Source: a virus
DNA length: 53,013 bases
IMG/VR virus record: IMGVR_UViG_3300017971_000346
Coordinates: 1-53,013 of that record
Strand: one strand, 5' to 3'
Each line of letters begins with the position of its first letter. Position 1 is the first letter of the stretch. A program made the translations under genes and the position numbers. Positions 25,149 through 32,737 of the stretch are shown here, piece after piece. The notes below the pieces were generated by a model. That model ran no database searches, was not told the origin of the DNA, and worked only from the letters and a program-made list of their open reading frames with translations.

Positions 25149-26090
25149 ATGGAAAAATTAAAATTTTTACTACTCAAAGTTAAAGGTGGGTATTTTGTTT
25201 ATTGCAAACATGCGGGTAATTTGAATTTAGTGTTTGATCGAAAAAAGCCGTTCTTAACGGATCGTTACAGCTGGCTTTTTATTCAAGGTGAATTTTCAAT
25301 CATTGAATCTGAAGATGAAGTGATCGAAGTACCGGCCAAATATGTACTAAAAGATAAATATAATTATCTTATCGATACCGCCAAAATTAAAAAAGAATAT
25401 TTCGCTGATGAATTCGAAGAAAATGAAAATTTGAGAGACTTTGCTGGGTGTTTTAATCACAATATGCCTAAATTTAAAACGGTCTATACGTGGCTAGATT
25501 ATGATCTACTTGTTATCGATGATTTACAGAAAATGGCAACGGAGCCATTTACAGCAGATAATTTGTTGTGTAAGAAAACATCGTATCCAAAACAAATCAG
25601 AATTTTTGACGAATTTTTCCCAAAAGCTTTGACAGACAGTTTCCGAGTCATAATACCAGCAGAAAAAGGTTTCAATTTATTTAAAGATCATTTGGAAATT
25701 ATGTCCATAAATATTCCTGACACTGAATTTCACATAGACGATTATACAGTCACAATTTGCAAAAAAATAATTAATACCGTTTTAGCGGAGTCTGAAATTA
25801 AGGATCAATTTAGATCAAAAATTCCAGCGGATTGCACGGAAAAATTAAATAAAATTATAGATCATAGTCGAGTATCCGCAAACATAGATTCTTATATCTG
25901 TATGTTTAAGGTAACTGCAAATGTAAGTCGGTTTTCTAGCTATCCGCAATTCCCAGTATTTACCGCTGAAACCGAAAAAGATGCTATTGATTCGATTAAG
26001 CAATTTGCAAAAAATGTAATCGAATATGTTTCGGCCCCTGTTAATCTCTGTGATAATTGTCAAGGTAAAGGTTTTACATTTTCATGTTAG
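25149..26090 (+). CDS. Hypothetical protein with C-terminal CxxCxGxG motif
   Basis: This 313-residue protein has AAAAGGAG before the ATG. It is alpha/beta with an acidic middle (DEFEENENLRDF) and ends in CDNCQGKGFTFSC, half of a DnaJ-type zinc finger placed at the very C-terminus. No catalytic motif is visible. It lies among replication genes, and with no primase recognised in the genome it is one place to look for a divergent one, but there is no positive evidence. Confidence 0.65.
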   Translation: MEKLKFLLLKVKGGYFVYCKHAGNLNLVFDRKKPFLTDRYSWLFIQGEFSIIESEDEVIEVPAKYVLKDKYNYLIDTAKIKKEYFADEFEENENLRDFAGCFNHNMPKFKTVYTWLDYDLLVIDDLQKMATEPFTADNLLCKKTSYPKQIRIFDEFFPKALTDSFRVIIPAEKGFNLFKDHLEIMSINIPDTEFHIDDYTVTICKKIINTVLAESEIKDQFRSKIPADCTEKLNKIIDHSRVSANIDSYICMFKVTANVSRFSSYPQFPVFTAETEKDAIDSIKQFAKNVIEYVSAPVNLCDNCQGKGFTFSC

Positions 26091-26581
26091 GCTATCAACA
26101 TAAAAGGATTAATACTACTATTGGGATCGTGTTTACGATCCCGGTAGTTTTATATTTTTTATTATTTGACTTTCCATCTAATTTTTATATTTTAAATTTT
26201 CCGTGCGGTTTGATGTTTAGTACTTACTTAGCACACTCTGATTTCGATCAAAAACGGAAAGGAGTAATTGGGGTATTTTGGAGACTGTACGCTGATAATA
26301 TGAAACATAGATCGTTTTTTTCTCATGTTCCGGTAATATGTACTTTGATTAGAGATTTTTATATTACCATTTTCATCATGCCTATAATATTAATTTATTA
26401 TTTTTTTAGTCCGATAAAATTAACATCTTACCGTGCCATTTGTATTTTTGTATTTGGCCAGATAATAGCAGATAGTGTTCATTATATCCTTGATATTACA
26501 AGTACTGAAGTTAAAGTAATATCTACAAAAAGGAAAAATACCAAACGAAAAAAAAAAGCCACATGGAAAGATTATTTTTGA
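26084..26581 (+). CDS. DUF2227-like membrane metal-binding protein
   Basis: This 165-residue protein has hydrophobic segments at about residues 11-28, 31-50, 80-110 and 120-140. Between them are conserved-looking metal ligands: 'AHSDFD' near 51, 'KHRSFFSH' near 79 and 'DSVHYILD' near 138. The HRS..SH motif is the mark of DUF2227 and YdjM-like membrane proteins, proposed metal-dependent hydrolases. It overlaps the previous gene by 7 nt. The basic C-terminal tail is cytoplasmic by the positive-inside rule. Confidence 0.7.
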   Translation: MLGYQHKRINTTIGIVFTIPVVLYFLLFDFPSNFYILNFPCGLMFSTYLAHSDFDQKRKGVIGVFWRLYADNMKHRSFFSHVPVICTLIRDFYITIFIMPIILIYYFFSPIKLTSYRAICIFVFGQIIADSVHYILDITSTEVKVISTKRKNTKRKKKATWKDYF

Positions 26582-26637
26582 AGTATGTAACTACTAAGTA
26601 AACGGATCAACCTACTCACTTTAAATTAGGTAACCTT

Positions 26638-26922
26638 ATGATAACAAAAACTAAACCAAAACCAGAGTTTATCCGAGAATACAAATTTAATCACAAGGGA
26701 AACGGGTATGTGAAGGTAAGATTAAAAACAAACAGTAAACGATTATTTTTTTCTTGTTTGTTTTATCGAATTCCCCCTTTCCTAAATCCGGTTACTAGAC
26801 TCGATACGGAAAAAAACAAAATAGCAATGATTCGATTTGTGGATGACCTTAAAAGTAAATTATTAAAAACAAATGAATGGACATTAGATGAAGATTTTGA
26901 ACTTTCAAAAAACACTGAGTAA
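26638..26922 (+). CDS. Basic hypothetical protein
   Basis: A 94-residue protein with a basic, strand-rich beginning (GNGYVKVRLKTNSKRLFFSC) and an acidic helical end. TTAGG lies upstream of the ATG. It overlaps the next gene by 35 nt. No family recognised. Confidence 0.55.
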   Translation: MITKTKPKPEFIREYKFNHKGNGYVKVRLKTNSKRLFFSCLFYRIPPFLNPVTRLDTEKNKIAMIRFVDDLKSKLLKTNEWTLDEDFELSKNTE

Positions 26923-27118
26923 AACAATTAAAATACAGTACCAGGAAACTGGAAAACGGACTGCCATAAAAGTATCGTATTCCAAAGCGGTCCCTATTAA
27001 AGAAAAGTTATTTGCTGAATACGCATATCGAGATGGTCTTATTTGGCGAGAAATACTCCGCAAAGCTTTTGAAGATATGCCTAAAAAATTGGAAAAGATC
27101 GGATATTACCAAATTTAA
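26888..27118 (+). CDS. Basic hypothetical protein
   Basis: A 76-residue basic protein starting inside the previous gene with only a weak ribosome site, so coupling is likely. A strand region (IKIQYQETGKRTAIKVSY) is followed by two helices (KEKLFAEYAYRDG, REILRKAFEDM). It is the last gene before a 479-bp gap. Function unknown. Confidence 0.5.
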   Translation: MKILNFQKTLSKTIKIQYQETGKRTAIKVSYSKAVPIKEKLFAEYAYRDGLIWREILRKAFEDMPKKLEKIGYYQI

Positions 27119-27597
27119 CAAAAGTGTACCATATAGTACACCCACTCTATAGAGTTTGGCAAAAAGACTGACTGAATACCACTGAATTTCTTTATTCTTT
27201 AAGATTTTGGCCTGTTTTTAGCCTATTTTTTGGGAAATCCGGTCTCAAAGTTAACCAAAGATTTTCAATCTTTCATACAAACTTTTTTTAATATAAATAT
27301 ATATAAATAATATATTTAAAACAAAAAAAAAAAATTTTAACATAGGATGCAGACTTTCACATTTTTTGGAAAATTGAAAAGTTTGAAAAAGTTTGAAAAA
27401 GTCCAATAAAAACAATAGGTTATGGTTGATTTAGGGTAACCTATTAAATAACCGTAACTTAGTAACAAATTCGCAAGATTTTAAATCTTAAAGATGCCTT
27501 AGAGTTTGTTATTTTTAGGAATCGTTCAATGTACAGGATTTGAAGTATTAAAAAACAGTAAACCTTACGATAAAAAATCATTTTTGAGGTATTTTAA
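27119..27597. other. Gene-free region with palindromes and tandem repeats
   Basis: No convincing ORF is seen in these 479 bp. They hold an inverted repeat GTGTAC/GTACAC (27124-27129, 27136-27141), a perfect 12-bp palindrome ACTCTATAGAGT (27144-27155), an AT-rich tract, a direct tandem of GTTTGAAAAA (27381-27400), and a 9-bp inverted repeat AATAGGTTA/TAACCTATT (27414-27422, 27437-27445). The mix is typical of an origin or complex control region; a structured RNA is another option. Confidence 0.6.
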
Positions 27598-27819
27598 ATG
27601 CTAAAAGAAAATTGTATTTTTAGAATTCATAATAACAATAAATGGACAATGTTAATGCCTAGGAGTAAACTAATAGTTAAACTCAGAGAGTTGGGCATTT
27701 GCCGATCTTGGAATTGGCCTTACACTATAAAAAAAAATACCACTCGAAAGTTAAAAACTAAGTCCGGGCAAGTGGTAGTTGTTAGACGTGAACTTGACTA
27801 TTATGATGCAATTGATTAA
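27598..27819 (+). CDS. Small basic protein
   Basis: This 73-residue basic protein has GAGGT before the ATG. Aromatic and Arg/Lys positions (RSWNWPYTIKK, then a strand GQVVVVRRELDY) suggest a small nucleic-acid-binding beta domain. It directly follows the gene-free candidate control region. Family not recognised. Confidence 0.6.
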   Translation: MLKENCIFRIHNNNKWTMLMPRSKLIVKLRELGICRSWNWPYTIKKNTTRKLKTKSGQVVVVRRELDYYDAID

Positions 27820-27839
27820 TAAAAAAAGGAGTTACTACA

Positions 27840-28361
27840 ATGGGTAAAATTATTAAAACAGACGTAGAAATCGAGCAAACATTTATACGTGCGCCTAATA
27901 ATATGTATACTTTTTCATCAAAAAAAGTCCGGGAATGGGTAATATCAAATTGCGGAAAAGATACTCTAAATTTATATGCAGGAAAAACTAAGCTGGATAT
28001 TAATGAGACTAGAAATGATGTTAATCCGGAAATGCCAGCAGACTATCACATGCCTGCTTTTGACTTTTTAAGACTTTGGAAAGGAAGGAAATTTGATACT
28101 GTTATTCTTGACCCGCCATACAGCGAACGAAAAGCAATTGAATTTTATAAAGGATACCGAGCTTCAAATTTTAATAAAACAAAGGATGCGATTATTAACA
28201 TATTAAAACCGTTAGGAGTTGTAATTTCGTGTGGTTACCAGTCTGTAGTTATGGGAAAAAAACGTAATTTTTATATCCAAAAATTAGCCCATATCTCGCA
28301 TGGCGGAGCGATCCACGATACTACCATCACAGTAGAAAGATTTATTCCGGATGCTTTTTAA
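27840..28361 (+). CDS. Second DNA methyltransferase-like protein
   Basis: This 173-residue protein carries the catalytic DPPY at 91-94 (ILDPPYSERKAIEFYKG), with a reduced motif I-like 'LNLYAGKTKL' around 44 and a later strand 'GVVISCGYQSVV'. It is shorter than full methylases, so it may lack a target-recognition domain. AAAAGGAG precedes the ATG. It probably modifies adenine or cytosine in phage DNA, separate from the NPPY enzyme at 17.9 kb. Confidence 0.75.
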   Translation: MGKIIKTDVEIEQTFIRAPNNMYTFSSKKVREWVISNCGKDTLNLYAGKTKLDINETRNDVNPEMPADYHMPAFDFLRLWKGRKFDTVILDPPYSERKAIEFYKGYRASNFNKTKDAIINILKPLGVVISCGYQSVVMGKKRNFYIQKLAHISHGGAIHDTTITVERFIPDAF

Positions 28362-28381
28362 TAAAAAGGAGTGGGATTGAA

Positions 28382-28501
28382 ATGGCTGAATATTTAATCA
28401 TTTTTGTAATAATTGGACCAGCAATATTTTTATTTTGTAGGTTTATCGGTATTGTAGGAAAGTGGATTTTTTGGGATAGTTTTAGAAATTTGACAAAATA
28501 A
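28382..28501 (+). CDS. Tiny membrane protein
   Basis: This 39-residue ORF (MAEYLIIFVIIGPAIFLF..., ending FRNLTK) has a strong AAAAAGGAG site and one membrane helix at about residues 4-20. It directly follows the methylase gene and ends just before a bidirectional terminator. Function unknown. Confidence 0.6.
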   Translation: MAEYLIIFVIIGPAIFLFCRFIGIVGKWIFWDSFRNLTK

Positions 28502-28502
28502 T

Positions 28503-28530
28503 AGATGCCGGTTCACCCGGCATTTCTTAT
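28503..28530. terminator. Bidirectional terminator between convergent genes
   Basis: ATGCCGG/CCGGCAT stem (28505-28511 with 28517-28523) with a 5-nt loop, T-rich on the plus side. It separates the plus-strand operon ending at 28501 from the minus-strand ATPase gene ending at 28513. Confidence 0.75.
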
Positions 28531-29469
28531 TTTCACCCAAATAGACGGCATTTGATACCCCTGTTTTTTTGCAATAAAACCCATTGAGTGTAACATTCTT
28601 CGTACAATAGGGTATTTAACTTCAAAATTATCTTTTTTTGCTGTTTTGATAATAGCGTTAATCGTAATATCTTCGTATTTTTCATACATTTCTTTTATAA
28701 TTTCTGAAACCGCAATATCAATCAATTCTTTTTCAGTGTACTGTTTTTCTTGTTTTATTTGTATCCAATGAAAACCATCTGAATCAATTCGATATTTTAA
28801 ATCATTCCCCTGAATTCCATAATTACATTTTGTGTGTTTCATCAAACAGACAGTTTGATTATTATTACATTCATCTATTATCCGTTGGACATTACATTGT
28901 GATCTTGCTGCTCCGAGTATTCCTACAGTCCCTATACCGATATTTTGAATATCTTGATTTGTATTTTTCCCCCAATGCCGAACAATGACAATTGCAAGAT
29001 TTAATTTTGAAGCAACTGTTTGAAGTGCATCTAAATAAGGTACTACCTCTGTTATGTTATTGATATTACGATCACCCAGATAAGATTGTAATGGATCAAT
29101 TACGATTAGATCAATCTGATGCGTAGAAAGCTCAATAATAAAATTTCTAAATTCATCTTCATTTGTTAGGTCAAACGTACTATCATCAAAAAATATGTCA
29201 TTTCCTTTATATTTGAATAATTCTAAGCGAGGCTTTATAACAGTGTTTGGATCGTTTTCTTTTGTAAGATATAATGTTTTCAAATTCTTTACAGTAGATT
29301 TTTCGCCGGAGATACTTTTACCGGAACTGATAGCGGTCGCAAGGTTTAGAGCAAGAAAACTTTTCCCAGTCGAAGGTTGCCCATCTAAAATAGTAATTGA
29401 TTTTCTAACAACATAATTTCCCCAAAGTTGATCAATTTTTGTTGCGGCAAACTCATTCATATTTTTCAT
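28513..29469 (-). CDS. RepA-like RecA-fold ATPase, probable replicative helicase
   Basis: This 318-residue protein has Walker A GQPSTGKS (30-37), a 'KENDPNTVIKPRL' segment, Walker B LIVIDP (about 122-127) and the 'VRHWGKN' segment typical of the plasmid/phage RepA (AAA_25) group of hexameric helicases. A winged-helix-like C-terminal part follows. AAGGA precedes the ATG. It is transcribed opposite to its plus-strand neighbours, from the divergent region near 29.7-29.85 kb. It may work with the DnaC-like protein. Confidence 0.85.
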   Translation of the reverse strand: MKNMNEFAATKIDQLWGNYVVRKSITILDGQPSTGKSFLALNLATAISSGKSISGEKSTVKNLKTLYLTKENDPNTVIKPRLELFKYKGNDIFFDDSTFDLTNEDEFRNFIIELSTHQIDLIVIDPLQSYLGDRNINNITEVVPYLDALQTVASKLNLAIVIVRHWGKNTNQDIQNIGIGTVGILGAARSQCNVQRIIDECNNNQTVCLMKHTKCNYGIQGNDLKYRIDSDGFHWIQIKQEKQYTEKELIDIAVSEIIKEMYEKYEDITINAIIKTAKKDNFEVKYPIVRRMLHSMGFIAKKQGYQMPSIWVKIRNAG

Positions 29470-29490
29470 AATCTATAATCCTTATAATTA

Positions 29491-29712
29491 TTATTTTCCG
29501 CGGAAAGATTGGAGTGTGTTGATTAAAGTTACAAGCAAGATTTCAAAAAAATTTATTATAAAATGCCCAAAAATCGTTCCATCGTGTTCATGTATCTTAA
29601 GAATTTTTTTTATATTTGATTTAACAATACTAGCTAAATACTTTTCTTTATTTTCTCGATAATAGTTTTTTTTATATTCAGTTTGATCGTTGTTTTTTTT
29701 AATGTTATTCAT
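29491..29712 (-). CDS. Small protein with C-terminal hydrophobic helix
   Basis: This 73-residue protein starts at ATG 29712 with GGAG upstream. The N-terminal half is highly charged (Lys, Asn, Glu, Tyr) and the C-terminal half is hydrophobic (FGHFIINFFEILLVTLINTL), likely a membrane or amphipathic helix. It precedes the ATPase gene by 21 nt and is co-transcribed with it. Function unknown. Confidence 0.55.
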   Translation of the reverse strand: MNNIKKNNDQTEYKKNYYRENKEKYLASIVKSNIKKILKIHEHDGTIFGHFIINFFEILLVTLINTLQSFRGK

Positions 29713-29740
29713 GCTAAATTTCTCCAAAGTAAAATTAATT

Positions 29741-29779
29741 ATTTTTTTTCTTGACTTGTAACGTTAATTGTTTTATATT
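29741..29779 (+). promoter_or_regulatory. Rightward promoter for the replication genes
   Basis: -35 TTGACT (29751-29756), a 17-bp spacer and -10 TATATT (29774-29779), preceded by a T-run. It lies in the divergent gap before the gene at 29850. Confidence 0.8.
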
Positions 29780-29849
29780 ATGGTATCTTTAAGATTTAAT
29801 ATAATATAGTTAATGGCCAATATCAACAAAAAAATGGAGTTTAAAGAAA

Positions 29850-30617
29850 ATGAGTGAACAAAATAATAACTTTTTGGATTTAACAAATATCGTTCAAGGT
29901 GGAGGACTAGCCGGATTAACTACTCGCGTAAATCTGAGCTTCAAAGTGGATACGATTCCGGAAGGTAAACGTAAAAAAGAAATGCAAGGTTCGGGTAAAC
30001 GTGTAGCTTTAGTTATGTCTTTTCCGGATTTAAAAGACCAGCCATTCGCTTTTGAACGAAAATATCATCTAGGGCCAGTCGATAATTTTAAAATTATTGA
30101 TAATGGCTTAACAGTCCGGCCTATCGGCAATTATAAAATTCAGTCAAATTCAAATTTCGCCCGTTATTTTTTCACACCGACACACGCGGCATTTGAAGGA
30201 TTAGAGGAAGATGAAAATGTAAAAGCATTCATAACTTCAATGCAATGCGGAAGTGTCAAATCTATTCACGATATGACTGTTATTCTAGGAGAGATTAATC
30301 AAACCGATCAATCCGGCAATGTTTTATATAGAGCGGATGAAAAAAATTTTGATGCGGACGGAAACCCGATCATGCGGGAAAAAACTATTCCGTTTATTCA
30401 GTCAATTTTAGAGATTCATGTAATGTCCGAAGATCAAACGAAAGACATTATTCAGGAAGTATTAACAGCTAATATTGGCAAACCACCGATTGTAATTGAA
30501 AGTTTAATTCAAACAAAAACGCAGAATACCGGGTTGGAAGTTAATAACGCATTCTTGGAACCGTACGGATTTGCTTTTGAAAATGACGTTTTAGTTTCAA
30601 TTAAAAACCCAGAATGA
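29850..30617 (+). CDS. Hypothetical replication-module protein
   Basis: This 255-residue acidic protein is alone between a promoter and an intrinsic terminator, the pattern of an abundant early product. It is rich in beta strands with Gly/Pro turns and ends acidic. A single-strand DNA-binding protein would be expected in such a module and none is otherwise visible, but I see no clear OB motif; that role is a guess. The ATG has a GGAG site about 10 nt upstream. Confidence 0.6.
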   Translation: MSEQNNNFLDLTNIVQGGGLAGLTTRVNLSFKVDTIPEGKRKKEMQGSGKRVALVMSFPDLKDQPFAFERKYHLGPVDNFKIIDNGLTVRPIGNYKIQSNSNFARYFFTPTHAAFEGLEEDENVKAFITSMQCGSVKSIHDMTVILGEINQTDQSGNVLYRADEKNFDADGNPIMREKTIPFIQSILEIHVMSEDQTKDIIQEVLTANIGKPPIVIESLIQTKTQNTGLEVNNAFLEPYGFAFENDVLVSIKNPE

Positions 30618-30635
30618 TTTTATTTCCGAAAGGTG

Positions 30636-30667
30636 AGCCGGGTTTAACACTCCCGGCTTTTTTTTTC
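30636..30667 (+). terminator. Intrinsic terminator abutting the next start codon
   Basis: GCCGGG/CCCGGC stem (30637-30642 with 30652-30657), 9-nt loop, then nine T and, two bases later, the ATG of the nuclease gene at 30669. It is strong and clearly placed for the gene ending at 30617. Confidence 0.9.
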
Positions 30668-30668
30668 T

Positions 30669-31415
30669 ATGCAGATTTCAGATATTACAGATTATATAGA
30701 ATTCCCTATGCCAAAGACCAAACGCGAACCCGGAATTCATGTTTCAGATTTAATTCAATTTGCCCAGCTAAAAGAAGATAAAAAACGGTGTGCTTTTGAT
30801 AGAATGCCAGAAGATACAAAAAAAATATTTCGAGCGAAATTTGCAAATGGATTATTATTTGAAACTGCTCTCTCTCATTCCTTAGCGACGTGGTTTGAAC
30901 CAGTCCGACCAAAACCAATCCAAGTAGACGGGATTTGGTGTTCGCCAGACGGAATCATTAAAAATTTCACTTTTATGAAACGGACATTCTCTCCAGTAGT
31001 GGTTTTTGAATCAAAGTATTCGATGAAAAAAGCAGCATTTAATGAGAAAAGTTTTCATTGGTGGATAGTCCAAATAAAAGCTTATTGTTTTGCTGTAAAT
31101 TCTACTATCGGAATATTAGCATCCTTACATCCAATGGGGGATTATCTAAACCATATTTATCATATTGCAGGTAAAAAGCATACAATTTACCCAAATACAA
31201 AATTTAAAACATGGTTATTAGAATTCACGGAAAAAGAAATTTACGAAAATTGGAATCTTTTACTTGAATTAAAAGAACAATATAAAAAGGAGAAAGAACG
31301 TGATCTTAACATTAAAAAACTTATCTGTTGGCTTAATTCATTTATTATACGGAAAACCAGGTTCCGGAAAAACTCATTTTTGCCTGAACAACTCACTAAA
31401 AAAAATAATGTTTAA
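30669..31415 (+). CDS. PD-(D/E)XK nuclease, Cas4/RecB-like
   Basis: This 248-residue protein has the PD-(D/E)XK pattern: 'GIHVSDLIQ' near the N-terminus, a helix 'NGLLFETALS', Asp94 in CSPDGII, Glu114-x-Lys116 in VFESKYS, and Gln135...Tyr in the motif 'QIKAYCFAV'. No iron-sulphur Cys set is seen, so it is closer to RecB-type exonucleases than to classic Cas4. Its start follows the terminator with no ribosome site; ATG 30711 is an alternative. The last 39 codons overlap the next gene by 116 nt. Confidence 0.78.
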   Translation: MQISDITDYIEFPMPKTKREPGIHVSDLIQFAQLKEDKKRCAFDRMPEDTKKIFRAKFANGLLFETALSHSLATWFEPVRPKPIQVDGIWCSPDGIIKNFTFMKRTFSPVVVFESKYSMKKAAFNEKSFHWWIVQIKAYCFAVNSTIGILASLHPMGDYLNHIYHIAGKKHTIYPNTKFKTWLLEFTEKEIYENWNLLLELKEQYKKEKERDLNIKKLICWLNSFIIRKTRFRKNSFLPEQLTKKNNV

Positions 31416-32007
31416 TGTAGATAAGCCAGCGGATAAAAGTTGGTATACTTATATAAAAAAATCTACTATTGATCTGGAACACGTTGCAGCATATATTGAC
31501 CCGTCCCAAGATGAAAAGTCAGTCGCGGTACAGAAATTTGAAAATAACAAAGTCTACCATAATTTTTTAGTAAGGTTGCATTCAGTTTGTACTAAACCAG
31601 AAGATTTTGAGTTAATTATTATTGATAACGTTAATTCATTATCACAAATAATCAAATTAATGATTTTTGGAACTACTCAAATAATGCAGTATAATTACGG
31701 AGCATTGCGAGTCCACATTGAGCGTTTGTTCAGCATACTCGATAAGTCAGTAATCCCGGTTTTAATGACTACAGAAATGCGGGACTTTAATGATGTCTGT
31801 GAGCCTAAATGTGATGAATTATACGTTCATCGTAGTAATTTTACGCATAGGATGACAGCAGACGTTACACCAGAAAAAACAGATTATAACCTTATGGTTG
31901 ATAAAGCCCCATATACGGAGTTACGCGGGATGAACATTAGCAACACGAAAATAAACTTTAGTAATTTACAAGCTTTGGTTGAAAATTTCACACCAAAAGG
32001 AGAGTAA
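31300..32007 (+). CDS. RadB/RecA-like recombination ATPase
   Basis: This 235-residue protein opens with 'GLIHLLYGKPGSGKTHF' (Walker A at 18-25) and has Walker B 'LIIIDNVNSL' near 102, the order and spacing of single-domain RadB/Rad51-like proteins. It lacks the N-terminal domain of full RecA. The start is GTG 31300 with AAAAAGGAG. With the adjacent Cas4-like and ERCC4-type nucleases it probably forms a recombination set for replication. Confidence 0.75.
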   Translation: MILTLKNLSVGLIHLLYGKPGSGKTHFCLNNSLKKIMFNVDKPADKSWYTYIKKSTIDLEHVAAYIDPSQDEKSVAVQKFENNKVYHNFLVRLHSVCTKPEDFELIIIDNVNSLSQIIKLMIFGTTQIMQYNYGALRVHIERLFSILDKSVIPVLMTTEMRDFNDVCEPKCDELYVHRSNFTHRMTADVTPEKTDYNLMVDKAPYTELRGMNISNTKINFSNLQALVENFTPKGE

Positions 32008-32011
32008 TTAT

Positions 32012-32737
32012 ATGATAAGCATTAGTTCCGCTGTAGGTAGTCGTGAACTTTTGCCGTTATTCAATGAATCTGCAAAGCTTGCAACTATCCCCTTTGCAGA
32101 TTTTATTTTTTGTGGGTTTAATGGCAAAGAAAATCCGATCATAGCGATTGAACGAAAAACAGTTTCCGATCTAACATCTTCAATAATAAGCGAACGCCTG
32201 GTTGGCCAACAATTGCCGGCAATGTTTGATAACGCCGGGACTTGCTATTTAATGATAGAAGGAAAAATGGAATGTGCCAAAAATGGTACTGTGAAAGGAA
32301 ATTATTCCAAAATTGCATTTGATAAATTATTTAAGCCTTTGATAACTCTCGGTGAATTTTTAGATTTACGTATCATTTATACATTTTCTGAATTTGATAC
32401 TGTCAGAAAAATTGAAGCGTTGTACCAGTACTATAAAAAACCATATAGTACGCATCGTTCATTTTTTGCAAACCACCTAAATGTTCCGCCCGTAAAAAAG
32501 CCGATTTCCAGGATCACCTATTTAACCAGATTATTAGCATTAATCCCCTTTATCGGCTTTGTCCGAGCAAGTAAAATAAGTCAGCAGTTTGATTTACACG
32601 ATTTTGCAAATTACATCTTACATCGCGACGGATTCGATATTACAAAAATTCCAGGAATAGGAGTTTCTACAAAAAGACAATTAGATTATTTTCTTAACGA
32701 CGTGGAGAAAGAAAAAGATGAAAATTGCTTATATTGA
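32012..32737 (+). CDS. ERCC4/XPF-type nuclease with helix-hairpin-helix
   Basis: This 241-residue protein matches the ERCC4 nuclease fold: GSREL at 9-13 (usually DsRE), a strand with 'ADFIFCG', and the hallmark ERKTVSD at 47-53 (ERKxxxD), then 'SSIISERLVGQQ'. The C-terminal 40 residues form a helix-hairpin-helix (ITKIPGIGVSTKRQLDYF). The first Asp of the motif is Gly here. XPF/Mus81-type enzymes cut branched DNA. ATG 32012 has AAAAGGAGAG. It overlaps the exonuclease gene by 20 nt. Confidence 0.85.
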   Translation: MISISSAVGSRELLPLFNESAKLATIPFADFIFCGFNGKENPIIAIERKTVSDLTSSIISERLVGQQLPAMFDNAGTCYLMIEGKMECAKNGTVKGNYSKIAFDKLFKPLITLGEFLDLRIIYTFSEFDTVRKIEALYQYYKKPYSTHRSFFANHLNVPPVKKPISRITYLTRLLALIPFIGFVRASKISQQFDLHDFANYILHRDGFDITKIPGIGVSTKRQLDYFLNDVEKEKDENCLY

